A DNA stretch of 64,000 nt from assembly GCA_037783415.1 (NCBI GenBank), contig JAZGTN010000006.1:1674001-1738000 (forward strand), given 5' to 3'. This stretch comes from Leptasterias polaris (taxonomy: Eukaryota > Echinodermata > Asteroidea > Forcipulatida > Asteriidae). The notes beneath the pieces are model-generated. The model made no database searches, was not told the DNA's origin, and worked only from the letters and a program-made list of their open reading frames with translations. A program made the translations under genes and the position numbers. Below, piece after piece: positions 12,001 through 21,209 of this stretch (positions within the stretch are counted from its first letter, which is position 1; every line of letters begins with the position of its first letter).

Positions 12001-12909
12001 CTGTCCGTCATCGGAGGTGCTCTCGTCTCAGTGCTCAACGGTTTCCTCCCTGCTATCTTTTACTTGAAACTGTCACGAATGGAACCACCAGATGGACGAG
12101 AGTCGGAGTAAGTATTTACAGGGAAACAATGTGAAAGGTCATGTTTTGCTTTACACTTTACGAAATTAGTCAAACTAACGCAGAATTCGAGATAAAATCC
12201 ACGTTTTTAACAACTTTTCGGATCAGCCTGATTCAGAATAGGTCAGGCTACATCGGGATCTGGAATCAAAATATGACCCGGGCGTTTTTAGAGTAGTGTG
12301 TAAATGCCAAAATTAAAATGCAAAGGTACGGTACACAACTAGGAATGCGGGCAAAAATACTGCTTGGTATTATATTTTTTTCTTTGACTTGACATAGAGT
12401 TACTGCCTTTTTGGTCATTTTGGTTCACTGCAGCTTCTGGTATGGTACTCACCTTGAGCACACTGCACATCAGTGGCAGACTGCTCAAAGGTGTGATAAT
12501 CTTGGTTGACATCGACACTCAGATACAATGTTCGCTCTGCCTTACAAGTGATATACTAGTTAACAAACTTGATTGCAATATTTTTTCCGCTGGCCGTCAA
12601 AATACAACCGTGGGGTTCGGACAGACCTTGTTTGTGGTTCAGAAAGACGGGAATCGTCGATTAATTTCATCTTCAGTTTCCAAATAATGCTTTAATCCGG
12701 ATAATATAACGAACACAAATATATTACAGCACAGTATTGTTTTTTTATTTGATTTCAGAGGCCCATTGCAGTGGTATCAGTTACTCACTATTGGATGCGT
12801 CATCATTGCATATATTGTAGGTGGTGTTCTATCAACTGTAGCTGGTGTCTATAACGCTGTGGATAGTATTGGTAACACCACACTACCGTGTTTCGTAAGT
12901 CCCGCATGA
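80..12909 (+). CDS. Amino-acid transporter, Aa_trans family (SLC32/36/38 clan), eight exons
   Basis: This is a predicted multi-pass membrane transporter moving amino acids, probably with proton coupling, at the plasma or a vesicle membrane; that role is known for the family, not shown here. Exons are 80-163, 4127-4226, 4872-5046, 5299-5487, 6685-6926, 10464-10682, 11912-12107 and 12759-12909. Each is flanked by AG and GT, and the phases (0,1,2,2,1,1,2) join into one frame of 451 residues, a normal length for the family. The first membrane segment carries the family-like GKILGVGLIIIPSS. Hydrophobic segments follow in every later exon, and RHPYPSIGYETFG precedes the third helix. The frame is open back to base 2, so an upstream exon is possible, but the ATG at 80 (context agaagaATGg) gives a conventional short cytosolic N terminus. 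A GTAAGT sits six codons before the stop. Vesicular versus plasma-membrane subtype cannot be decided. Confidence 0.88.
233..375 (+). repeat. Partial copy of a dispersed hairpin-element flank
   Basis: The block contains GGACCCCACAAGG twice and a following AGGGAATTCTTCAGAAAAGG segment. The same order recurs at 45725-45870, where it adjoins a long hairpin. It lies in intron 1 of the transporter and ends in a short GT microsatellite. Confidence 0.6.
961..984 (+). repeat. Homopolymer run of 24 G
   Basis: This is an uninterrupted G tract in intron 1 of the transporter, between an AT-rich segment and a MITE. It may be a true unstable tract or a length cap in the assembly. Confidence 0.9.
1197..1243 (+). 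repeat. Remnant of the 5' LTR
   Basis: These 47 bases are identical, except for one T/C difference, to the start of the LTR at 3086. The sequence then jumps into coding sequence for the nucleocapsid zinc knuckles. Confidence 0.8.
1235..2875 (+). pseudogene. gag-pol remnant: zinc knuckles, aspartic protease, reverse transcriptase
   Basis: An open frame runs 1235-2152 and a second 2154-2759. The first has two CCHC-type zinc knuckles (starting CFNCGG and CNSCGK), then a retropepsin site (IIDSGCP), then the start of a reverse transcriptase (thumbprint WVSPIIAVPKP). The frame breaks near 2125-2155, inside the conserved RLCV region. Palm motifs continue in the second frame (LDLRSGYHQ, then SDD as the catalytic pair of aspartates). 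A further single-base break in a C run near 2727 leads to an early stop, and similarity can be followed to about 2875. RNase H and integrase are absent. The element cannot make a full polyprotein. The SDD in place of YVDD looks native to some Gypsy clades rather than a mutation. Confidence 0.85.
3086..3257 (+). repeat. 3' LTR, 172 bp
   Basis: It starts with TG after a polypurine tract, holds an AATAAA signal near 3163, and ends ...TATTATA just before the gacac target duplication. The expected terminal CA has probably mutated to TA. Confidence 0.75.
5751..5939. mobile_element. Hairpin MITE with CCCAATTTCATAGAGC ends
   Basis: The ends CCCAATTTCATAGAGCTGCT and its complement at 5920-5939 form an inverted repeat around a loop rich in TTAAGCA motifs. 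A diverged copy is at 20291-20486. It lies in intron 4 of the transporter, inside a second diverged inverted repeat (TGGGTCAGGCTGACCC near 5665 against GGTCAGACTGACCCAG near 5943). Confidence 0.75.
6985..7605. mobile_element. TTAAAGGCAAAC-type MITE carrying a nested palindromic element
   Basis: Left TTAAAGGCAAACTATACG and a right border CCCCTTTAA (TTAA at 7602-7605) bound the unit. Its body has GAAACGT...TTTCTCA segments shared with copies at 20527-20880 and 43837-44217. The 268-bp palindromic element at 7047-7318 is inserted in it. It lies in intron 5 of the transporter. Confidence 0.65.
7047..7318 (-). mobile_element. 268-bp palindromic element, copy 1
   Basis: The ends are TACAGCAATCC and GGATTGCTGTA, flanked by a TA duplication at 7047-7048 and 7317-7318. 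The arms of about 110 bp are near-perfect inverted repeats around a central part with GGCGATCATTTGATCAGTC. This copy is in the opposite orientation to those at 42297 and 55597. Comparison with the related sequence at about 20580 shows the empty site. Confidence 0.85.
7786..7960 (+). mobile_element. tRNA-derived SINE-like sequence
   Basis: A TTAGCGTAATGG A-box-like motif is followed 40 bases later by GGTTCGAATCC, a perfect B box, in a tRNA-sized segment that cannot fold as an intact tRNA. The following GCGTGGATTTCCCTT tract is a SINE-style body. The 3' limit is uncertain. Confidence 0.5.
8106..8940. repeat. Tandem triplication of a 274-285 bp unit
   Basis: Three successive copies begin at about 8106, 8391 and 8665, each starting ATTATTTTGAGGAAAGGC. 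The second and third are almost identical (period 274), and the first is more diverged. On the minus strand each unit has GGTTTAATTCC, a weak B-box-like motif. Each copy has a small open frame on the minus strand that exists only because the unit is repeated. Intron 5 of the transporter. Confidence 0.85.
9097..9475. repeat. Higher-order tandem repeat with CAAGCAG arrays
   Basis: A unit of about 110-127 bp, consisting of ATAGAGAGATTTTGTCA plus CAA-rich and then AGCAAGC-rich arrays, occurs three times, starting near 9102, 9229 and 9340. The short arrays differ in copy number among units. Confidence 0.85.
10733..10925 (+). mobile_element. Old relic of the tRNA-Leu-derived SINE
   Basis: GCACGTAAAAGAAC, then GTGGTTCGCCACAGTGTTCC, then CACCTTGTAAACC match in order the body of the better-preserved SINE at 29111-29527. 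The tRNA head and tail are not recognisable. Intron 6 of the transporter. Confidence 0.65.
11443..11817. mobile_element. TTAAAGGCACTG-type MITE, 375 bp
   Basis: TTAAAGGCACTGTGGACAC at the left mirrors GTGTCCAGTGCCTTTAA at the right, with TTAA at both borders. The centre holds a hairpin around TAATAAAAGACTTCAGCG. This is the cleanest member of its family in the window. It lies in intron 6 of the transporter. Confidence 0.85.
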
Positions 12910-12959
12910 GTGAAGCTACTTTATCACAAAGGATCACTTTCGAGGAAAGCAGGTTTAAC

Positions 12960-13240
12960 TTATTCACCTACACTTACGTTTGAAAAGTGGACATTTGTCT
13001 TTTGGGTTTCCTAGAAGCAGAAAAGCAGGTTGAACGTTTTAGATAAATCTATTTTTCTACTTTTCTGCTAGCCACAAAGCAGATTGTACGTTTTGTCACA
13101 CAGTGGCACAAAAGCGGACATCTGCTTTTACTGGTTTCCAACAACCCGAAAAGCCGATCGTACGTACGTTCTGGACCATTTCACTTTTCTGCTTTCCTGC
13201 TTCCCGGAAAGTGGACCGAACGTTTTTTAACAGAGAATGT
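12960..13240. repeat. Degenerate tandem motif of AAGCAG...GTACGTTTT type
   Basis: Motifs such as AAAGCAGGTTGAACGTTTT, AAAGCAGATTGTACGTTTTG and AAAGCCGATCGTACG recur every 50-70 bases, alternating with GTGGACAT/CTGCTTTT segments. It is downstream of the transporter stop. No coding potential is seen. Confidence 0.5.
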
Positions 13241-13339
13241 TTATTGTGGACAGGAGGAGGAGAGGACTTAAACACGGCACATCACAGCAGCACTCTGATT
13301 ATCGTTTTACGACTGGAAATAAGACTAGCGGAACATGTC

Positions 13340-13550
13340 GGCCATTATTTTAGTGGAGTCAAAAAATTTACTCCTTAAAATGGCGGAGCGTTTTGTGTCA
13401 CGAAATTTAACAAAAGCCAAACATTTCTAAGACATAGTTGTCTGGATCATTGTATTCTACTTTTCAAACATCTTTCCAATCGTGTTAATTTCATATCAAA
13501 CGTTTTTTATAGCCCAAAGCGCCCAATCCGAAGGCAACGTGTTCCTTTAA
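13340..13550. mobile_element. Right half of a TTAAAGGGACAC-type MITE
   Basis: The segment ends AAGGCAACGTGTTCCTTTAA, matching the right end of the MITE at 1185-3619, and shares ATCATTGTATTCTACTTTT and TATAGCCCAAAGCGC with it. The left end is absent. Two AATAAA hexamers (13616-13627) follow and could serve the transporter transcript. Confidence 0.6.
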
Positions 13551-14864
13551 ACTGAACATTTCTTCTCGGTTCCTATTCGTCCTGTTATTGGCGCTAACTC
13601 TGCTGTTGGGTGTGTAATAAAAATAAAGCAATAATGCAGCCTCTTTAAAATTATTTCAAAATATTTGGTGAAATTTGTATGCTTAAAAATGTGTCTATGA
13701 TTTTTTGATTTTTTTTCCCCCGAGCTTATTTTATCTTCGAAAATGGACACATTTTGGGTAATTTTGTGGCCCCTACGAGTAAGTCAGCGATAGATGACCG
13801 TTTTTTAAAAGTCCCGAAAGACCATTATGTCATTAATCACCGAAGAATGTCCACCTTGATTTGTGCTGACGCCACACCCAACTTCATTTATTTATCTTGA
13901 TATTTATTTTAAATCTTTAGAAAATTATACAATGAATTAAAGTAGAACTGAGCTGTCAAGGAAATGTGAAAGCATTAACAAAAATCGTTGAAGGATTGTT
14001 TAGATTAATTTTGAAATATTAGATATTTTATTATTTAAATGGAAATTGCACACAAAATATTTTTTTCTCAAATTATGTGGAAGAACGTCAAGAACTGTTA
14101 AGCTTCAAGACTGCATGGAGGACATAAAGACTCGGTCAACAAACAAGGTTCTAAAAACGAAATATAATATCCTGAGGTTATTACACACATTATTATTTAC
14201 AAAACCGTTATACTCATTTGTAAGAAGATGTTCTTTTCGGTCTAGAATATCTTAAAAGGAGCCTCAGAGTATACTACAGACCCACAAATTGACGAAGCCC
14301 AGGAGAGGGGCCAGTCGTGTAAGGAAGAATGAATCCATATACAACGAATAATAGTTTTTAGTACTATTTTATAGTTTTGAGGCGAAATATGCAAAATGTG
14401 GCATTAATGTAAGAACCATATAATGAAATTGGGTCTCGGTTCGTATAAAGAGAAAACACCGAGGCGTTTATTTTGGCCAAGGTTCTACAAAATGAGAAGA
14501 ACTATGATGTTGTCATACGGCACCGCTCTCTTTTTTTAGACAACTGAGAATGCAGCTATACCAACATTTTTGGTAATTCGTTACCCATTTCGTAAACCAC
14601 AGTGAAAGATTTTTCGAACGGCTAATTAAACATTGGGATCGGTTTATAAGTACGTTCGATTGATTACTAAACCGTTTGAATGACTTATCGAACCCTTTGA
14701 ACACATTACGTAAACCGTGCAAATAAACTATTTTATGTTAAAACATGTCAAATTGATAATCCTTGCAAATGAATTATTAACTTATTCAACAGACTGAACT
14801 GAACCATGCAAAGAGATTCAACCTTGTAGCAACATTAAATTATCTTTATAGTTCACTCAGTAAC

Positions 14865-15190
14865 AAGGAACGGAGCCCCTGAAGGGACATTATTAAAAAG
14901 AAATAATGAAAAAAGAATTTAACCGAGTTCTTCTTTTCATGCACATGAAATGTTTTCGAGTTCACGAAATCATTTCGTGCGATCTAAAAGTTATGTCGTG
15001 TGCTCAAAATCATTCGTGCACTCGAAGACACAGTGTAAGCGCTCAAATCGATTTGTGTTCTCGAAAACATATCTCGTGGGCCCGTAAAGATTTTGTGAGC
15101 CCGAAAAGATTTCGAGTGCACAAAATGATTTCAAGGAACGAAGTGGTTTCGAGTAAACGAGATGTAGGCCTAGATCAAAGGGCCATTCCA
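14865..15190. repeat. Degenerate tandem repeat with TTCGTGC...CTCGAAA motifs
   Basis: From about 14929 to 15165 a unit of roughly 25-30 bases (TTCGTG plus CTCGAAA or CTCAAAA variants) recurs about nine times with drift. It is preceded by GCCCCTGAAGGGACATTATT, similar to the end of the MITE at 50021-50407. It probably forms the inside of an old MITE. Confidence 0.5.
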
Positions 15191-15224
15191 ACAGCATATA
15201 CATTGTTTCTGCTATAATTTGTTT

Positions 15225-15478
15225 TGTATTTGTCAGTAGGCATTTCACTACAAGCCTCCTTTGGCTTCTGAAAATGCCCCCACATTGGTTTGCTACGTGT
15301 CCATTATATTATATTATTTTGATTTCTCTACTTATTTTTTGTTTTCATTAATTATTAATATCCAATCAGTTCTTGAATGTCTTTGATTCAAACAATTGCT
15401 CTAAATTTGTTCATTATTCTCTCTTTTTTGTTTGTTTACCAATGTGGAAATAAATGTTGATTTGAATTGAATTGAAAA
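15225..15478 (+). mobile_element. Probable 3' end of a non-LTR retrotransposon
   Basis: A GTCAGTAGGCATTT...AAAATGCCCCCAC segment is followed by an AT-rich run, AATAAATGTTG and a TTGAATTGAATTGAA tail, which looks like a 3' UTR with a short tandem tail. No coding part remains. Confidence 0.4.
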
Positions 15479-15496
15479 GCATCTTTTTGGAACCTT

Positions 15497-15906
15497 TGTG
15501 ATGTCTTAATTTAGATCACATTAAACTCAACACAAATAAACGAAGGTCCAAACAAGAAGTTGATTCAGAACTAACAAACTTAACTTTATTATTTACAACA
15601 GTACGGACAGCAGGTACACAACCATTATAAAGTGTAAGACAGCACTACCTTTGCCGGCCTCCGGAAGTACTGATTGACAATAGTGCACCACCCCACCTAA
15701 CGGAACGAGAACACCGAGTATGGTGTGGTGGTCACAATATATAGGCGCTATAACAATTGACATAGTTTACATTCCAATTCCCAAGGGACAAGGATATCTT
15801 GTATTCCAAGAACAATGAAGTATCTTACAATAGTAACAATTCTTGGAATACCTTATAGCGTCAATACATTAAACACTTTCTGAGAATACTTAATGACGTC
15901 ATCACA
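15497..15906 (-). repeat. 3' LTR of the chromovirus element
   Basis: The sequence is near-identical to 17997-18406. Since the element is on the minus strand, this is its 3' LTR, next to the purine tract at about 15907-15925. Confidence 0.92.
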
Positions 15907-16194
15907 TATGCCCCTCCTCCAAAATAGTTGACTCCTGGCAACTATTATTGGTTGGGGATCTTAACTTTATTAAAATTAAATTTCACTTATAAACTTTACA
16001 AAATATATAATATTAAACTATTAAATATTAACCGTATCAACTCCGATGAAATCTTGCGTACTGCTGGTATAGTTGTCCGCCGTCAGTCCGTCTTCCTTGC
16101 ATCCTTCTGGGGTACTCGATGCCGCGGTTCACCGGTACTCCTGGTAGGTAGAGGACTTCTGACGATGCTCCGGAGCAAAACAACTTGAAATTAA

Positions 16195-17523
16195 TTACAC
16201 AATCTTATTAGATTTACCAAATATTCTAACAGGATTATCTTTCAAATACTGTTGAAGTGATTCGTTAAGATTCTCACATGGCTCCCAGGTGTTTTGTTTA
16301 ACACCAAATCCCTTCCACTTAATTAAGTAATGTAATTTATTGTTAATAAACTTTCCACCCAAGACCTTTGCAACTTCATACTCTTTTTGAGTCGAGTCAC
16401 TAGTAGGGATACTAGGTATCGACACTATTTTATCTCTGCGAGTTTGAGTAGCCTTTAATGGCTGAAATGAAGATGCTGGGCAATCCCGATCTTCTAGATC
16501 CGGAATTGATTGTTGCTGATCTATATCAGTTGGTTTACATGCATCAGAGGGTCTATGAAATCTATCATATGCAAATTTCATGCGATTCACATGAATCGGT
16601 GACTTAAGCAGTTTATTATTTTCCAAATTACGTACTCGGAAATTAACAGGACCTGTCTTTTCTACGAGTAAGTAAGGACCGCACCATAACTGTTTAAGTT
16701 TCCTTGACAAACCTTGTTGGGTTACTGGTATATATATATAAACTACGTCACCAACTTGATAAGGAACAGTTTGAGTACGTGTGTCATATCGCTTTTTCAT
16801 TGCTGCTTGATTTAATTCTAAATTACGTTTAGAACTTTCACGTGACACCTCCAACTGCGAGATCAAATCATGCATATAGTCCCTTACTGACTTGTCCTTA
16901 TACTCATGGATAGAGGACAGCGAAACATCCAAAGGTAACACAGCCTCTCGCCCATATAACCAAAAAAATGGACTAAAACCAGTTGAATTGTTAGCTGGTG
17001 TAGATCGGTAAGCAAATTGAATGGCAGGAATATATTTGTCCCAGTCAGTATGAAATCTATTGACATAATGCGAAATCGTGTCCGTTATTACGGCATTAAA
17101 ACGTTCCTGGACTGCATTGCATTGTGGGTGATAAGAACTTGTATTTACTTTATTCGTCTGCATCAATTTACAAACCTCCCTAACAATTTTACTAAGGAAA
17201 TTTGCACCCCTATCACCAAGCAGTACCCGAGGACAGCCATGGTTACATATGACTTCCCGAAAGAAAGCATTTGCTACTGTAACTGCATCCATAGTAGGTA
17301 TGGGGACTAACATAGGCCACCTCGTACAATGATCAGTAAAACACAAAACGTACTGGTTACCCGATGACGTTATTGATAGTGGACCTAAAATGTCAACACT
17401 GACTCTTTCAAATGGTCCTGGTACACTCATAGTAAGTAAAGGTGCAATAACCTTATGTTTTGGAGTTTTTGTCTTTGCGCAAGAATCGCAAGATCTTACC
17501 CAGTTATCTATATCCCTATGCAT
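16195..17523 (-). CDS. Retrotransposon integrase with C-terminal chromodomain
   Basis: The 442-residue open frame holds the CC half of the integrase zinc finger (CDSCAKTK) near its start. The catalytic core follows, with D in VDILGPL, D in GDRGANF and E in QERFN, giving the DDE set. A GPY/F-like module (LWCGPYLLVEKTGPVNFRVR) comes next. The C-terminal chromodomain runs from EYEVAKVLGG to TWEPCENL, and WKGFG marks it. Chromodomains of this kind can guide integration to particular chromatin, as known from chromoviruses. The frame is uninterrupted, but the HH half of the zinc finger and all upstream pol domains are deleted, so this is a fragment of a polyprotein rather than a free-standing gene. 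Its first Met may not be a natural start. Confidence 0.88.
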   Translation of the reverse strand: MHRDIDNWVRSCDSCAKTKTPKHKVIAPLLTMSVPGPFERVSVDILGPLSITSSGNQYVLCFTDHCTRWPMLVPIPTMDAVTVANAFFREVICNHGCPRVLLGDRGANFLSKIVREVCKLMQTNKVNTSSYHPQCNAVQERFNAVITDTISHYVNRFHTDWDKYIPAIQFAYRSTPANNSTGFSPFFWLYGREAVLPLDVSLSSIHEYKDKSVRDYMHDLISQLEVSRESSKRNLELNQAAMKKRYDTRTQTVPYQVGDVVYIYIPVTQQGLSRKLKQLWCGPYLLVEKTGPVNFRVRNLENNKLLKSPIHVNRMKFAYDRFHRPSDACKPTDIDQQQSIPDLEDRDCPASSFQPLKATQTRRDKIVSIPSIPTSDSTQKEYEVAKVLGGKFINNKLHYLIKWKGFGVKQNTWEPCENLNESLQQYLKDNPVRIFGKSNKIV

Positions 17524-17529
17524 AAATTT

Positions 17530-17805
17530 GCCTCACGAACCCAACGTGCACTTTCACCTTCAAACGCTCGCTGAAGCGTACTAACAACTTCACCAAAATC
17601 ATTTTTATCACTATTGGATAAACCAGAATAGCAGATAGCGGCGGAGCGGCGGGACCTTTAAGCCTTAAACTAAAAGCTAGAACTTTTTTTTTTCACTCGC
17701 AAAATCGCGTAGTGTGGCGTACGTTTTAAATCTATCTATAAATAAATCAAGGTCTTCAGTGCCAGAATACGTATCTTGGAAGTTACACTCATATTTGTTT
17801 GCCAT
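17530..17805 (-). pseudogene. gag start of the chromovirus element, frameshifted
   Basis: An ATG at 17805 (minus strand), about 190 bases inside the 5' LTR, opens a frame beginning MANKYECNFQDTYSG. It is broken at a run of ten A (plus-strand T run near 17690), and gag-like sequence continues in other frames towards 17530. There it meets the integrase region directly, which marks the deletion junction. Confidence 0.6.
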
Positions 17806-17996
17806 GTTTAAAAATGGTTATAATGCACATAATACTGCTTCAACATTTTACACACATTAAGAGAAAAATTTACGTTGGTCAAAAGAAAGGGAAAACAAAT
17901 ACATACTTACATAATACAAGACCAGCGGGGTCCCGCTCCGTAGCTGTGGTGGTGCCACATTCAGCCTGTCTGTCCGTACCCGGATCTTCCACCATA

Positions 17997-18406
17997 TGTG
18001 ATGTCTTAATTTAGATCACATTAAACTCAACACAAATAAACGAAGGTCCAAACAAGAAGTTGATTCAGAACTAACAAACTTAACTTTATTATTTACAACA
18101 GTACGGACAGCAGGTACACAACCATTATAAAGTGTAAGACAGCACTACCTTTGCCGGCCTCCGGAAGTACTGATTGACAATAGTGCACCACCCCACCTAA
18201 CGGAACGAGAACACCGAGTATGGTGTGGTGGTCACAATATATAGGCGCTATAACAAATGACATAGTTTACATTCCAATTCCCAAGGGACAAGGATATCTT
18301 GTATTCCAAGAACAATGAAGTATCTTACAATAGTAACAATTCTTGGAATACCTTATAGCGTCAATACATTAAACACTTTCTGAGAATACTTAATGACGTC
18401 ATCACA
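17997..18406 (-). repeat. 5' LTR of the chromovirus element
   Basis: It is near-identical to 15497-15906 and precedes the primer-site-like motif on the minus strand. The CCTT target duplication follows at 18407. Confidence 0.92.
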
Positions 18407-20290
18407 CCTTCTTCGTTACCTGGTGCTTGTTTCCCTCCACCCTACAATCTAGAATGTATTAAGAAGAATATCAGAACTTCCCATACCTTCAGCTCCTCTG
18501 AGTTATTTTCATCTTAAATACTTTCTTCTTGTAGCCTTTAACCAAGAGCAGCTTTTAAAAACCTGCACACATTTGTTTTTAAGTCGGCTTGCGTTCCCGT
18601 GGTTTTGGCTATTTACCGCCGTTTGTTTGAGGTCATTCCACCCGTGTTCTAGCTCTTCTTCCCCGTCAAAGGACTGTTCTCGCCATTCGCTCGAGTCGTC
18701 CTTCGCTGGAGCCTGGTCAAATCCTCGACAGGAAGATCTTCTTATTTGAAGGGTCTATGGTATTTTCTTAGTTATACACTTGAACCTAATCACTACACGC
18801 TTGTTCAATTCTATATTTGAAGTGTTTAGTTTCATACATATCGCATTGTTTCTTTGTTCTTTATAATATCTGTGTGACCTTGTTGGATTTCTTCGTTGCA
18901 TCTGAGAAAGTTCAAGCTTTTTGTTTAGTAATTGCACCCGCGGATAGTTTTGAGATTTTCAGATCGTAACGCCAATTATTACCAAATTGTTATGCTGTTA
19001 TGCAAGTTTTTCGCTCTGATAGCAGATTATAACAAAAACTTTGACATCATCGTAGGTTTCGTTCAGATTTGCGATCATGTACTTTTAAACTTTAAGTAAA
19101 CTTTTTGTTGGCGGCCCGTGAAATTTGTCCGAGTCGGAGTAAGTTGACTTTTGTATTGAACGGGAAAATCCAAACACGGCTCATTAAATCAAGTGTTTGG
19201 AAGTATAACTACAGTTGGTGCGGTGGATGATCAGGTCGAAGTGAGTACAACGCCCAAAAGGATAAACGTGCATTGACGTATAAGCTTTCCATATCGGCGT
19301 TATGATTGGTCCGAGGTGATGTTATTTTGTCAGCTTGCACTTTTGATCGTCTGCATACAGCGTGCGCACAATGGTTGGACATCATGTAATGTTGTTTTAT
19401 TCACGCGTACATGTACGTGTGAATTTACTGCGAATCTCCGTGTGTGAAATGAATGCGAGGTCAAAGGTACATCCGGCAGCATCCAGTCAGGCAGGTAGGT
19501 ATCTGGCGTTATTCGCTAGCCTCAAAGTGTGACGTCAGATGTTCAGGCTAACTATAACCGTACAGATTGGTTTGAAATTCTTCAGACGGTTTTGTACCCT
19601 TGTCACCGACCATAAAGTCTCTCCAGTCGTTGTGCCTCTCGAAGACTCATGTGCTGTTGCACGGTGACGTGCAGGTCAGTATTGTAAGCAGCAGACGCTT
19701 GAAGAGTGTAATCGAGCGTATAGGTAGAAATCTCTCACTCTTTCTTGTTCGAGCATTTTTCCTGATGTCGTCGGGCGTGGAAACAACTGTCTGTTCCTAA
19801 AGGTAGGTTTGCATTTTTCAGAAATAGTATCTGTATCTATAATTATATACTGTAGTTAAAATAATTTTGTATCTTTGTGGGTGAAGTAAAACAAGAAAAA
19901 AGAAACAACTCTATTGAAATGATGTTTTTGATGAAAACAGATACGGTAGTATTTAATTGAATCGGTCAGGCTAATGGTCTGCATAAAGTAGTTCACCTAT
20001 AAAACATTCCAGGAATAGTAAATGTGCCAAACGTCATTCTTAAGTTATCAGCACTCTTATTTTTCACGTGGTATGTGTTGATTTGTTACACTTCTGTAAT
20101 TAGTTGTTTCGTAAATTGCTTTAACATAACTTCCGGGTCACTAGTATTTACCCGGACACAGGTCCAAGTGGGCCTGGCACTATACCTGTTTTCACATCAA
20201 ACAGATCTGGTATCCTGATTGGACGTGTTTTTAAGCTAGAACATAGGAAACTGACCCAAATATTATTCTTTCATCTTGAAAAACTGATCT
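18407..20290 (+). other. Gene-free stretch with a possible non-coding exon ending at 19800
   Basis: The stretch is less AT-rich than its surroundings and has CpG-containing sequence and a TGACGTCA at about 19530. TGTTCCTAAAG followed by GTAGGT at 19801 would be a reasonable splice donor. The 66-codon frame at 19600-19800 is not recognisable as a protein. If this is a 5' untranslated exon, the class C GPCR downstream (acceptor at 33090) is one candidate partner. Nothing else is seen. Confidence 0.2.
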
Positions 20291-20486
20291 GGGCCCGAAT
20301 TCATAGAACTTCCTAAGCACAAACAGTAGATAAGCACAACAAAGTCTTGTTTACTGGAATAAGGATACCAGCCAAAATACCATGTCGCGTGCACTGTTTG
20401 TAACTGGTATCCTTCTTTATTTTGCTAAGCAGAAAATTGTTAAGCAACATTTTCTGCTTAAAACGGCTTTACGAAATCGGGCTCAG
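20291..20486. mobile_element. Diverged CCCAATTTCATAGAGC-type hairpin MITE
   Basis: The left GGGCCCGAATTCATAGAAC and right ACGAAATCGGGCTC correspond to the ends of the element at 5751-5939, and the interior again has TTAAGCA and GGATACCAG motifs. Confidence 0.65.
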
Positions 20487-20526
20487 TATGAACACAACAT
20501 TTTTGCTTAACATTTAAAAGCAAAAA

Positions 20527-20880
20527 TTAATTACCTTTGGTTTTTGGAACCGTTAGATTGTTTTAATCATACATACATAGATAGATACAATAAAGCTAAC
20601 CCGTGAAAAAATATGGTAGAATTTGTTAGATAGTGTACAAAATCTGATGCAGTAATGTCCATGCAGGAAAAATAAGTCGTAATCGGAATACGCAATCTGA
20701 GAAACGTTTCATGTAGAAACGTTTCTCAGATTGAAATGTTTTAGAATCCCTCTCTCTAAAACCACATTCCTTGGGAATTGTTTTCTCAAAATGTTATACA
20801 TCAACATCCTGCAGTGCTTCTAATCAAGTAAGTTTTATGGTCATACATTTTTTAGAGTAATAACCAAAGGTGTACCCTTC
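20527..20880. mobile_element. Degenerate TTAAAGGCAAAC-type MITE without nested insertion
   Basis: TTTGGTTTTTGGAACCGTTAG, GATACAATAAAGCTA and CGTTTCTCAGATTG follow in the same order as in 6985-7605. It shows the site that the palindromic element occupies there. The centre (20697-20738) is a hairpin, GAGAAACGTTTC...GAAACGTTTCTC. Confidence 0.6.
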
Positions 20881-20936
20881 CTTTGAGGTTGATTCACTTA
20901 CTTTGTAATTTCATTTCATTTTGGGTTGAACAAAGA

Positions 20937-21022
20937 AACATTGACTGCATTGGTAATTGAACCTAGGACCTCCGGGTTGACATGCGGGTGCTTTTCCGAC
21001 CGAGTTATCTAGCTTCATTGTT
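20937..21022 (-). mobile_element. tRNA-like SINE head, minus strand
   Basis: Read on the minus strand, TAGATAACTCGGTCGG (A-box-like) is followed by AGGTTCAATTACC (B-box-like). The stems do not pair well enough for a functional tRNA. Confidence 0.45.
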
Positions 21023-21209
21023 GACGGTCTTCTTATTTGTCAATTTCTTTGTTAGGGGTGCCGGTCAGAAACCTGTGTTTAACCAGGCCCACCCCCAATT
21101 TTACGATACAATATTGGAAGCAACAAGAGAGGGGTTACCTTAAGGGGATGCAACTTTTAATTTCACTTGGTGTTTGATTTGGGGCATGGTGGTGTCTCTC
21201 ACCCCCCCC

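Larger units (their letters stand above)
15497..18406 (-). mobile_element. Recent Ty3/Gypsy chromovirus-type LTR element, deletion derivative
   Basis: Two 410-bp LTRs (15497-15906 and 17997-18406) begin TGTGATG and end CATCACA and differ at one site that I can find (15757/18257, T versus A). The flanking CCTT at 15493-15496 and 18407-18410 is the target duplication. On the minus strand the internal part starts with a TGGTGGAAGATCCGGG primer-site-like motif two bases inside the 5' LTR, and ends in a GGAGGAGGGG purine tract before the 3' LTR. Only 2.09 kb lies between the LTRs: a gag start and integrase, with protease, reverse transcriptase and RNase H missing. Recent insertion of an already deleted copy, mobilised in trans, is the simplest reading. 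Confidence 0.92.
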
